This document shows, one piece after another, positions 31,690 to 43,500 of a stretch of DNA of 64,000 nucleotides. The position numbers and the translations under genes were made by a program. The stretch spans positions 27,387,763-27,451,762 of the forward strand of contig CM072522.1 of assembly GCA_036898135.1 (NCBI GenBank). The letters are read 5' to 3'. Position 1 is the first letter of the stretch. The number at the start of each line of letters is the position of its first letter. Source of the stretch: Oncomelania hupensis. Lineage: Eukaryota > Mollusca > Gastropoda > Littorinimorpha > Pomatiopsidae. The notes under the pieces were generated by a model that saw only the letters and a list, made by a program, of their open reading frames with translations, ran no database searches and was not told the DNA's origin.

Positions 31690-32700
31690 CCCCCGTTGGG
31701 GTGCTGGGGGTTTCGGTATAAATAGTATCCCCACTTTCTGGAAATTTAGTGCTTTAAATTCCCACTGTCGCTATCTTTCTCATTTGCTCTTTCTCATTCC
31801 TGCTCTGTTCTATCAATCTGCTATACTATCTTCTTCTTCGCTAGACCAGTCACCTACCTTTTTTCTTGAAAACTCTTCCGGGACCAGACTCCTTATTTGT
31901 GTGTGAGGTCTGTTGGATCAGCTTGGGAATATTGGATGCTTTCTGCCAGGTGGTCACTATGGCTTCCTATGATGTTATTATTTAGCAATGTAGGCATTTA
32001 TATATGTATAAGTTTTGTTGATAATTTGTAATGATGTTTGTATTCTATTTTGTTTTTGTAAACGGGGGTTCGATTTATTTTTTATTTTTTAATCGTTCTT
32101 ATATAGCGCTTTTCCAGCTCAAGAGCTGCTCAAGGCGCTGGCCGATACAGGATCTAACTCAAGCCGCCAGAGACGCCCACCCGCAGCCTTTGGGCGCATG
32201 GTCTGACGCCCGGACAACTGAGCACAATCCTGGGCAGCCAGGGATGGGGGAGAAGGACCTAGGTGCATGCTGGGTGTGTTTTTGTCACCGGCACTCACCC
32301 GTCTAGGACATGAGCGTCAGGATCTTTAAAGTCCGTTATGATGAAATGTATGCGACACAGACTAGACCTCGGTTTATACTCTCATCCGAAGGAGTAGGAA
32401 AACAGGAGTAAAGTGTCTTTCCCAGGGACACAACACAATGGCCCGGCCAGGGCTCGAACCCGGGACCTTCAGATCCGCAAGCCGAAGCACTACCATTAGG
32501 CCACAGTGCCTCCCGATAAATTAGAGTGCAGCCTCAGCGTCCCCTGCGTGGGATGTCAGTGACTGGCTGGTGGAGAGAGTTCAGTTTTACCACTAGGGTT
32601 GTTTCAGCAGATCTTTTATGCGGATCAGGGGTTGTCCGGTCCTGATTTAGCTCGGAAGAGTCCGCTGGACCTAAAGCAACAATCATGTAATGTAATGTAA
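31690..32700 (+). mobile_element. Repeat A reference copy: unclassified retroposon with 13-bp target duplication
   Basis: Flanked by the 13-bp direct repeat TGTCAACCAATGA (31677-31689 and 32701-32713). It begins CCCCCGTTGGGG, has a TATAAATAG box about 30 bp in, and ends ...GACCTAAAGCAA with an (ATGTA)n tail. A variable-length target duplication and a simple-sequence tail indicate retroposition. Without the SINE inserted in it (32075-32515) it is about 575 bp, with no coding capacity and no tRNA, 5S or 7SL similarity that I can see. Confidence 0.75.
32075..32515 (-). mobile_element. tRNA-derived SINE, family B, full-length copy
   Basis: Read on the minus strand it starts GGGAGGCACTGTGGCCTAAT with an A box (TGGCCTAATGG) and a B box (GGTTCGAGCCC), followed by a body of about 350 bp ending CTGGAAAAGCGCTATATAAG and an A/T-rich tail. 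It splits the repeat A copy between TTCGAT and CGATAAATTAG, which are contiguous in other repeat A copies. Confidence 0.85.
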
Positions 32701-32713
32701 TGTCAACCAATGA

Positions 32714-33454
32714 GTGGGGTACAATGGTAACAGCAGCATTAATTAAACTCTGGTAAAAAAGACATTTGCCCAAAGTAGCACACAGTCAATTTACTGAACT
32801 GCTTTCAATCAAATTATATTATATTGACAAATTGTAAGAAAAGTTCATTATGTACAGATGCATTCACAGCTCACATTTAGGATTTGACTATATAAATCAA
32901 CTGTTGTCTCTCACTCTTAAATACACACATGTAATGAACTGTTAATGTAGACAGATTATAATAACATTTACAATTTGCAAGAATTAATTCATCATTACTA
33001 CAGCTCACATTTAGGACTGACTATAATATATAAATCAACTGGCTCTTCGCTAATGCACATGAAAAAGCTACGATAATGGAAGAGACCGAGAAACGACGAA
33101 GGGGGAACTGTTGCTCATCTTTTTGTTGTTTCGATCAACTATCTTTCGATCATGCGTTTTATTTTTTTTTCGTAAACTGCTCTTTTGAGTTTGTGGCTGT
33201 TCTATTACATGTTTCTATCGACTGTCTTTTGATCACGTCTTTCGGTCATGTGTGTTTTAAGCATCCTTTTAGTTGGATCAAGTGCTCTTTCAATCAACTT
33301 CAGGTTGATAAAGTGTTGTTTTTACGCAATGTATTTTGATCAAATGACCATTCGTATTTCGTCTTTCGATCATGTGCCACTTCGACCAAATGGCGTTCCA
33401 TCAAATGTCATGTGCTTGAAAATGAGTGCCCCCAAAAAACAAAATGGTGTCATT
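32714..33454. other. No gene seen
   Basis: Contains two loosely related blocks (AGCTCACATTTAGGA..TGACTATA, near 32870 and 33003) and several GATCA words between 33130 and 33400. No supported exon. Confidence 0.45.
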
Positions 33455-34345
33455 AAAATGCAAATATAGACTTTGATCTTTCTATGCTCTTGACCTTGAG
33501 ATGACCTTGACCTCCAGCTCCAAGTACACTCATGTACAATCAAAAGTTGCATTATGCCAAAAAAAAAACGGTGACACTGGGATGATCTTAACCTTCAAGT
33601 CACCTCTAATGCATGTCTGATCAAATAACCCAATGTTGTTGCATACTAATAAACAGCCATTCCACTATATGATGACCTGTTTTTGCAAGGCCTAAAATGA
33701 CCCTGACCTACAAGATCAATGCAAAAATGGAACATATATGAAAGATCATCTCTAAATGCAAATTTGGTCTTTATATCTCTCATAATTTAGGGTCTGTCAC
33801 AAGAGGCTATTTCAACTTTGCACTACGGCTTCTTGCCTGAAATAGTTCAGCCTGCTGTAGCCTTTGTAAATTAAAGTCGCTGCCTAGCAGACGACCCAAG
33901 TCAAATGAGAAAGACAGCGACAGTGGGAATTTAAAGCACTAAATTTCCATAAAGTTGGGATACTACTCATACTGAAAACCCCGGTATCCCCAAGGGGGTC
34001 CAGTGACCTTGACCTTGGAGTGAGTTTGACCACATTTGTATAGTACGTGTGTCTCATTGATATCTATTATGCTTCAAAGAATCATAAGTTCAATATTAAT
34101 AACCTAGAAAAAAAAAAGTTATAATTGTAATTTTTGGACTAACATTTGTTGACCCTGTGACCTTGATCTTTAAGTGAAGTCACTAATTCACCGATCATTT
34201 ACGAGGTCTCCCGGGTATACACCATCTTACCAAGTTTGGTTGTGATAGTTGAAATAGGTTCTGAAATATTAATCCACTTGCAAGTTTTGCACAGACTGCA
34301 GACAGACGGGCAACATTTTTTAATGTCATTTTTTGGACTATTTAG
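33455..34345 (+). repeat. Repeat F copy rich in TGACCTTGACCT words
   Basis: Shares its order of blocks with 39927-40758/41503-41600 and with the pieces at 60690-60786 and 63721-63817: CTCTTGACCTTGAGATGACC, AAGATCAATGCAAA, TCATTGATATCTAT, ACCAAGTTTGGTTGTGATAG. A repeat A fragment (33903-34008) is inserted. No coding capacity. Confidence 0.75.
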
Positions 34346-35127
34346 GACTCATTTCACACAGATATGCAAACATTTAGATTTTTGGGGTGGGCAAATGAGT
34401 ACATAGATTTACATTGCTATGAGTAAAAAAAACGAACACTCTCAATGGCATCAATTACAACTTCACTAAACGTCCTTTCTCCTTTCAAACTGTATTTTAC
34501 ATCCACGTGCATGCAATTTACTTAACAAAATTATTCATCAAAATAATACGTCTCTGAATTTGTTAATGTGTTCAACCTGACACACCTAAAATTCAAATTC
34601 TCAATTTTGCTGATCACCGATTTATTTTATTCTAACACGCATGCATGGAGATGTGCTTGATTAGCAAACACACCACATACATCTTAAACACATCCAGTTC
34701 TCTAGTTTGCTGATCACTGAATGACTTTTTAAATCTTTTTTTTTTTAAATAAATCTAACACATAAACACTGAACTGTTTCATAAGCAAGAGTTACACAGA
34801 TACCTCATGTGTGAATAAAATAACTTGAATTTGTTTAAAAAAAACTAAACAAAACAACAACAAAAAAACTGTCCACAGTCAACAAGTTTAAGAAACACAT
34901 TACCACAACCTTGATGGCGAGTAGATTAATTTACCAACCCTAGAGTTGCAAAGATTGATTCAGTTTGACTGAAATAACTTGAATTTGTTATTACAATATC
35001 AGTCACAAAAATGTGTGTCAAGGAGCCATGTGCCTTCATTATTTTGTGCACTAACCATGGCCTCTGACTTCATTTTATTATGAGTTGTTTTTACCCAGCA
35101 CTTCTCCAGCTCCAGGTGCAGTCCAAC
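34346..35127. other. No gene seen
   Basis: AT-rich DNA; the block at about 35082-35127 (CACTTCTCCAGCTCCAGG) may be a diverged SINE B end. Confidence 0.4.
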
Positions 35128-35390
35128 AACAAGATCTCACTCAAGCCACCCAAGGTGCTGGCTGAAAACACAACCTAACTCTAAACCATGCTAGCTCACT
35201 GGCCCAGAACAAGATCTCACTCAAGCCACCCAAGGTGCTGGCTGAAAACACAACCTAACTCTAAACCATGCTAGCTCACTGGCCCAGAACAAGATCTCAC
35301 TCAAGCCACCCAAGGTGCTGGCTGAAAACACAATCTAACTCTAAACCATGCTAGTTCACTGGCCCAGAACAAGATCTAACTCAAGCCACT
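35128..35390. repeat. 80-bp tandem repeat
   Basis: Three full units and a partial one start AACAAGATCTCACTCAAGCC at 35128, 35208, 35288 and 35368, nearly identical. Related, shorter-period units (about 39 bp) continue at 36002-36130 after an inserted TIR element. The words resemble the SINE B body (ATCTAACTCAAGCC), so the array may have grown from a SINE fragment. Confidence 0.85.
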
Positions 35391-36001
35391 GGGGATCAAT
35401 GCATGAAAAAGACTAAGCGCTAGTTCCGGCATTGTTCGGTTCTATTGGCTATGCAGGAAAGTGGCCTACAAAAAGTTCCGTCCTAAATTACTGACTAGGT
35501 AGCCCCAAATTTAGTCCTCCTCCAATCAGAACTACCTGCCCCAAAGTTCGGACTAAAGCCCAAAACAATATGGCTGCTGACATACCGTTATTAAATCAAT
35601 ACAGCCATCAACTGCTTCAAAATCGCGTTTTTCCTGACAAAACATCACCCACTGGACATTTTTAATGGTTAAAAAGCTATGAGAGGGCTTTGTCTGCCTT
35701 GACACACCATTTTTGAAATGGCAGAGGTGAGACCCCATACTGAACTGAAATAGAAGGGAAGGGTGCAAGTACGTTACGTCAAACCTGCGTAATAGGTAGG
35801 CTTGACGTGGTGGAGTAGCCTCTCTTTGAGGATTTTTGAGGATAGTTTGGTACTATCAACATTTAGCTTGAGATTGAGAAGCCTCGACCTATTCCATCGT
35901 GGTACATACTGGACTATGAAAATAAATAGGACCGAACTACAGAGTTCCGAACTATGACACTGTTCCAAACTAAAATAGGTTGGTTTCATGCATAGATCCC
36001 C
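35391..36001. mobile_element. TIR element (611 bp), unclassified
   Basis: Ends GGGGATCAATGCATGAAA and, inverted, GGGGATCTATGCATGAAA differ at one base. Subterminal GTTCCG / TTCGG words recur on both sides. It splits the tandem array at 35128-36130. No clear target duplication and no transposase frame. Confidence 0.6.
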
Positions 36002-36172
36002 TGGCAAAGAACAGAATCTAACTCAAAGCCACTGGCCAAGAACAGAATCTAACTCAAAGCCACTGGCCAAGAACAGAACCACCCTAGGCCTCTCTGGCCA
36101 AGACCAGTATCCAACTCAAGCCACCCATGGCACTCGTTTGCTGCTCGAAGGTAGTATCCAAGGTAGCAAACG

Positions 36173-36492
36173 CTATGACAACTTGTTCAGCAGCTGTTTC
36201 AGCAAGTTGTTCCGTTCCTTGGTTGCCTGGACTAGCTCTGACAGAGTCTTCAGGTTCTTCTCCTGAAAGTCTTTGAACCACTGGGGTGGATCTGGCTCTG
36301 GCTCTGACTCCCTCTTTCGTTTCCTGCTCTTTCTCACAGACTTGTCCCCATTGCTGACACCCTCCAAACGGCTGGAAGAAGGCGAGGGGCTGGTTGCATG
36401 GGCTGGGCTGGCCGTAGTAGCAGGGGTAGGGCTTGCCGCACGTTCAGGGGTAGCCTCAGCATCATCTTCACTCTGCTCCTCTGGGGCACCGC
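36173..36492 (-). CDS. Myb/SANT-like gene, last exon
   Basis: Acceptor TTGTTAAG; two bases complete a Gly codon begun in the previous exon; 106 codons then stop TAG-type at 36175-36173. Acidic and Ala/Thr/Ser/Pro-rich first half, basic cluster RKSRKRKRESE, then a leucine-rich helix that probably mediates oligomerisation or partner binding. Confidence 0.82.
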
Positions 36493-36871
36493 CTTAACAA
36501 AAACAGTATACCAGGGTTCAGCCTGACACAAAAAAGCTATGGGCCATCGGGCCCCTCAGATCAAATTTCAATGGGCCATGATTTCAGCAGTAATTTACGT
36601 ACATGTAAAAGATAACCTGGAGATATTATTACAGAAATTAAAACAAAATAGGTTATTGTGAGTGTGCATGTGTTGTGAAGCATGTTTACCAACAAAACAC
36701 TAACAAGAACAGGGATCAGTATTTTGACTTGACTCGGGGCTCACACAATCATCTTGCGTAGGATTAGCGGCTGTAGACTGTAGTTTAACAGCAGCAAACG
36801 ACAGTCTAGACTGTCCTACCTCAAGTTTAGGTGTTGTTTGTTTGTTTTTGTGTGTGTTTTTTTTTTTTTTT

Positions 36872-36902
<31 letters not shown>

Positions 36903-37499
36903 GGCATTTTCAAAGTGGCACAAAGAAAAACACAAAGTCCTCCTTGCACGGACACAACATACGCGCAGACGATAGCAAATTCTGATTTGGAAGAATCGTA
37001 CAACACTTCTTATTGGCTGAAAGATCAACATCCGGGCCCTCATAGCCAATCGCTGAACTTGCCTTAGCAAAAGCACGTTTGTCGCCTCCAATACAGTGCA
37101 CTGTTATTGTGGTTGCGCACTGGTACCAAAAATCGAAGCGCCATTCGGCCCCTGGCAAGAATTGTAGATGGGTCATTTTTAATTTTTATGCGTCAATGGC
37201 ACAGGGCGCGCTAGTAAACTGATCCCTGTTATACCGATGTATGTATATTAGTATTAATGTTTTGTAATGGCCTTTTCTCAAACACATTTATTTCAATAAT
37301 TGTTTTAGTACTGGTCAGCAAAGCAGGGCTGGCGTGCATGAACGAACTTAAAAGCCGACTTAGACTTAAGTAGCATGTTTAAGTGAAGCGTTAAGTCTAA
37401 GTCGGCTTTTAAGTTCGTTCATGCACGCCAGCCCTGGTCTTCATTCCTCTGTTTGATTTTATAAAGTATTCTTGAATTTAATTGAATGAACAGATACAC

Positions 37500-37562
<63 letters not shown>

Positions 37563-40500
37563 ATTTGTGAGGCGATCTGAGGAAATCAGGAATGAAAACA
37601 GATGTTACCCCCCCTCCTATCCCCCCCCCTCCCCCCCCAAATAAAAAGGAAATTTAGTAGGGATTGAGAGCAGAGGGCATTGACACGCGAAGTGTCTTGT
37701 CCTCTAGGGCAGGCATGCCTACACTCAATTTGAAGTTTCAGTATTAGCTTTTTCAAATTTCAGTATTACTATTACAATTTTCCTATTTACTTTAACTACA
37801 TATTGTTTTTGCACTCATCCTTTTTGATATTATGCGAAGAATCCAGTGATAGATTGATTTGCTGCCACAATCTTCTTTTTCTTCTCCAAAGCCTCGTAAT
37901 TCTTGATATGCTGTGGGCCTTCCACGTGCCACTTGATGTAGTTGATATCACTGGCGGAGATGCCAAACTGGTTGGCACAAATCGTACTTTTGAGTCAGTG
38001 CTGCCACGAATAACGAAAGTACACTTTTCCGAATACGAGGCAAGATATGTCTGCCCCTTGCCTCTCTGGCCAAGAAGATTCGGATTCACAATCACTTTGC
38101 TTAGCAATTCGTTTGGACGCCATGTTTTGAATGCTGTCTCACGAGCACCGATCTTCACTGAGACTGCGCAAAAACTAGTTCGGCAAACTTCGGTGCCTCT
38201 ACCGGAAACTTCGATGCCACATGTCTCTACTGCGGCTGCGTATTGCAGCATTAAACCGGGTTGGGCTGTCTTCAGAAAAAGGTCATGCAGTGCATTACCA
38301 CAGGCCAACGAGTTCTATTTTTTTCCCCAATGTTGTTTTTATGTATTTCCAGACTGTGAAACAAGTATCTGTATTTTCCGTAGAGCCTTCCCGAGTTTTT
38401 CAAATTTCCGGAAAAAATATGGAAATTCCTGCTAGGGGAAGTCCATGGAATGCTGCCCCCCCCCACCCTCTCCTCCTTCCCCTCCCTTACTCCCACTGGA
38501 AAATGGAAAATGTTTTAAACATAGATGCAAAATCGTCCAATCGGAGCGTTGTGGCCAAGTGGGCTAAGGCGGGACCAACGTGCCTTGTCCACAAGTCAGA
38601 AACCAATGGCGCCTGACAGGTGTGGGTTCGATCCAGCATCTGCGTGTTATGTTTCTCCGAATATTATTTACTTTCCACTCGGGCAACGTCTTGGGGTTTT
38701 TCTCCGGGTACTCCGGTTTGCTCCCCCAGCAAAATTTCAAAAATCACAAATTTTGTTAGGTAGGTTGGGTTTGGGCGCGCCACAGGCTGCGACTACGCCT
38801 TCCCCAGGGGAGGCGGCCCAGAGTTTCCCGATAGAAAGGGATAATAAACTTCAACCACCAATCTGGTGTAATCTGGACAAGTAATAAGTGACTAATTATA
38901 CACAGTACTCTTCGGTCCGTTCTAGAAGTTTGTTTTAACACGGCGCTGACCACTGCTGCCTTCACATCGACATGTTATCGATCACTGTTGTACATTTACA
39001 AAAGGCCTGTAAGTGATAGTGAAAGAGAGAGATGATTCTGTTAGGGTGATCAGTCCCCCACAGCTCCCGTTTGAGGGTTCGAAGTTTAATTGTTCCTTTT
39101 ATTTCTGGCAGTATGAGAATGGTCTCCCTAAAACTTCTGCTCATGACCATTGTTGCAGCTTAACTGCATGGTTTTCGTGATTACTCTTTGCGCTAATCTT
39201 GCGCTAAATTGAAGAAAGTCTTTACCCTCTATAAGGTTGTCAGTCATCTGGAAATGCTAAAACAGGTGAAGGTCATGGAGAACAGTAGCATGTAGGAACA
39301 AAAATTACAGCCAAAAACAATTTATTTTAAAAGCCCCAATCATCATTTTATCCACTGGCGAGTTTGCAATGATGTAATATATGGGATTCCCGAAAAATCG
39401 CAAATGACTTTGAAAAAGTCAAAGACTCACTTCCCCGGACATTAAAATAACTGATTTTCATCCTTGAATAGCGGTGAAGAAATGTGTCGCCATTTTAGAG
39501 ATGTATAATTGACAAACGCGGTTTGTTTGGTAACTCTTTCAGCTGATTAGCAGAAAGATTACATCGGCCGAAAATAAAATACACAAACCCAATTGGAAGA
39601 TAACTTTGGTAGTCACATATTATAGGACTGTATGGGAGCCAATAGTCCTTAGTATAAAATTCCAAGAGATGATTCAGAATGAGTGCACGCACTATGTGTA
39701 GGAAGTGACGTCCTAGTTGGAAGTGACGAAGGTTTGTAATGCATTGTATGCAGCTGACTTCCCTTGTGTCGGGTGAAACAACAAATCAATGGTTTTCACT
39801 TTTAGATTTTATCAAATAAAAAACTATAAAGGCAAATCCCATATGACTCGCATGCTCCTTATGGATTTTGCAATATTTAACATGAAAATGACTGTCCAGA
39901 AAACAGCAAACAAAATAAAACAGTGGCATTAAAATGCAAATACCTACTTAGATCTTTCTATGCTCTTGACCCTTGAGATGACCTTGACCTCTGGTTCCAA
40001 ATATACATGTAATATGAAATAAACTACAGCAAAAGTTGTATTATGAACCCAAAACAGTGACCTTGGGATGACCTTGACCTTCAGTGACCTTGGCCTTGGG
40101 ATGATCTTGACCTTCATTTGACCTCTCATACTCATGTAGGATCAAATAACCCACCCAATGTTGTTGCACACACTGTGTGTGTGTGCGTGTGTGTGTGGTT
40201 ATCCACCTCCCTCTCCCCAGAGCTGCAATCATGCCCGTCGGCATGGAGATATTTACGCGCTTTATAAATTATTCATTCATTCATTAAAAATAGAACCATT
40301 CCACTATACGATTACCTATTTTTTGTATGTTCTTGCAAGACCTAAAATGACCCTGACCTTCAAGATCAATGCAAATAGGGAACATACATGTATATGAAAG
40401 ATCAATCTATCTCTAAATACAAGTTTGAACTTTAAATAAACCTCTGTTAGTTTAGCGTAAAGGTCACTTCAAAAAACCTATACTAACTTTGGACAGCTCC

Positions 40501-43500
40501 AGTGACATTGGAGTAATTTTGACAAAATGTGCATAGGATGTGTGTCTCATTGATATCTATCATGCATCAAAGAATAATACAATCAATATTAATAAGGTAG
40601 ACACAAAATTTTTGTGAAATATTACAAACATTTGTTGACCCTGTGACCTTGATCTTGCAGTATAGTAATTCAGTCGCTGATCATTTATGAAGTCTCATGG
40701 ATATACACCGTCTTACCAAGTTTGGTTGTGATAGATGAAATAGGTTCTGAGATATTAACAGACCTGTTCACCCCTACCAATGCCAGTCAGGAGTAAGAAG
40801 ACTGTCTGTCAGGAGTTTCATCTGTCTGTCAGGAGTACAGTACTGGAATACATTTTTTGAGAGACTGAGAAAACAGAAAACAAAAAGACAGTTAAATTTA
40901 CTACAAAACACACCAAAAAGTACATTTGAAAAAGCATTCACTTATTTATTGCTTTAGCAATAAACGAGCTTATTGTGCGTTGGTTAGCCTGCTCTTGTTG
41001 CAAATGCTTGTGTCTACCACAGTTCACGTGCCTTTCAATGTAATTTCTATCGCCGTGCGCAACGCTGAAGTCAAGTTTGCAAATTTTGCAGTATGAGTAA
41101 GCATAGTTTTCAGACCTTTCGGAGCTCGTTAAGCACTTATGCAGTTCTGAATAAGAAGCATTCCACTTCTGCGTATGAAGCATCTTCTTTTTGGGTGGTG
41201 TTTGTCCACCATCTTCTGCGTTTTTTTCTTTTCGGCATCGCGAACAGACTGGTCACTTCGAAAACATGCACAAATGCTCGATCACACACAAAACAAAGTG
41301 CGAGAGCCGGAAATCGAAACTTGTACAGGAAATTCCAGTTTTTGTCTTATTACTGAAAACTTACTACCGAAAAAAATTTGTACAAAATTTTTTTTTCATC
41401 GCTCGCGTTTGAAACCGGAGTTTTTGTTCTCAAAACGGATAAGCGGATTTTTACAGTCAAACCGGAGAAAATCCGGTCAAACCGGAGGAGTGAACAGCTC
41501 TGTATTAATCAACTTGCAAGTTTTGCATGTTCAGACGGCAGACGGAAGGACATTTTTTAAATTATTTTTTTTAATGTCATTTTGGACTATTTTGAATTTA
41601 TCTTGCACAGATTTGCGAAAATCATGAAATTTTTTGTTTGTTCAGGTGAATACATATATAGACTCACATTGCTATGCATGTGAGTTAGTAAAATCTGTCA
41701 AATATGACAAAATTGAGGAATTGGTACAAATAATTGGCAGATTTTCTGCCAAAAAGAGGAAGTTTACATCCCTGGGAATGCTCCACTTTCACTACCTGGG
41801 TTTATTTTTCTTAACAATGATTGATAAAAATAATAATATAGATAACATATCATAATGATAACACTAATAATAATAACTACAACACTAAGACCAGTGACAC
41901 CATCACCTAGAATGACAATATTCATACAATTAATACACCCCATTAGAAACATAAATATTTGCAATATGCCAATAGTCTAATATTCTAAATAAAAATTAAA
42001 AAGTGGACAGATCTGATTCAGTACATAATAAGCGGCATAAAATTATAAAGAATTTTGTTTCATTTTTGTTCTAAATTGTCCCACCATTCTTTATGGTGTG
42101 AACATGAGAAAAAGCATTTCATTTAAAAATATAAAAAATTTCTTGTGGTCTAACCTGCATTACCTTCTCCATTCCGCAAGGAATAGTGCTTTGTGGCGTT
42201 TTGCTTTGGTTGCAAGCCCAGCTCCTCATCATGCAAAATGTCCTCCATAAGGTCATAGTACGGCCACCTTGAAGACCTCTGATTACTGTTGTCACTGTAT
42301 TTGATCAACCGATACCTGCACAAGATGAATAAAAACTGTTGGCATACACTAAGCTGGCGTGAGGGGAGGAGGAACAGTTGCAGTAGTGGAAGGAAGTAGT
42401 AGTAGTAGGATCAGTAAATTAAAATTTTTTCTCTAAATTTATTATTAATAAACATACTTACCATGACTCACACGTGCAATGTTTATGGCGTTGCTAGGAG
42501 AGAGTGCCTCTCTAACGGAAGTAGACAAAAGATAAAACAGTCATAGAGTTGCTTCCCCTGAACCACTTCCCCGAGAGTCTCGTGATACCACGCTCGTCCC
42601 AGCGCTCACGATAACGGACCGAATATCTCAATCCTTTTTTGGAAATGCGGGGAGGTGGGAGGGACATTAAAGTGAGTCATGGTAAGTATGTTTATTAATA
42701 ATAAATTTAGAGAAAAAATTTTAATATTAATGGCACATACTGTACCATGACTCACACGTGCAGATTAGCACGAAAAGGAAAAAGCAACTCTATTGAAACA
42801 ACTTTACCGTGAACAGGCTGAAGAAGAGGACCAAGACTGAAGGGCAGCGACCACAGAATCGAAACCAAGAAGCCATCCTCTCGAGAATGGCAAGGAAACA
42901 GGACGCAGGCTGGAACCCTTCGAGGCCTCTGATAGAAGGCCGGACAACAGCCAAGCGAGAATGACGGAGAACGCCTGGGTCGCCGTGTGGAAACCCGGAT
43001 CGAGGCTGCAGAAGCGAGCTCGCCCCGAGAACGAGAGGAAAGCACCGCCCCCAGGAAAGACGAGGAAATCGGGGAACCAGGGCTGAGCTGGCCAAAAGGG
43101 GGCAATGAGAATGAAAGAAGGAGACTCCTCCTCGGCTTCCACGAGAACCTGTGGAAGGAGGGAGAATGGCGGAAAGGCATAAGCCACCAACCCCTCCCAA
43201 GAAAAGGACAACGCGTCCACCGCCCAAGCCAAGCAGTCTGTGACCGGCGACACAAACAGGGGAGCCTGGAAGAGAAACGAGTGGCAAAAGGAGCGAACAG
43301 AGGTTAAACCACTCCGCCCAAACCGGATGAAGAACGAATTGGGACAGGGTCCATACCGTGTGGACCACACAATGAAGGCGACTCAGAAGATCGGCTAAGA
43401 CAAGACAGAGCCACTGCAAGCTTGGCTACAAGCGAACAAATGAAAACAGCTAACCACAAAAGGAGAAAAACGATGAAGAGCCAGGCAAACGGCTTCCATC

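Larger units (their letters stand above)
39927..41660 (+). repeat. Repeat F copy split by a hAT-like element
   Basis: Same block order as 33455-34345 (GACCTTGACCTT words, AAGATCAATGCAAATAG, TCATTGATATCTAT, CCAAGTTTGGTTGTGATAG). It is interrupted at 40759-41502. A SINE-like 3' end with a CATT tail (40217-40285) and a GT tract lie inside it. Confidence 0.75.

Noticed and set aside
32430..32515. tRNA gene on the minus strand
   Set aside because: It is the head of a SINE B copy that is repeated elsewhere with the same body and is embedded in another repeat.
37803..38435. 210-codon plus-strand gene
   Set aside because: No recognisable domain. The opposite strand shows a decayed zinc-finger transposase fragment that explains the open frames.
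38545..38640. tRNA gene
   Set aside because: A and B boxes are present but the stems do not close well and the sequence runs on into a SINE body.
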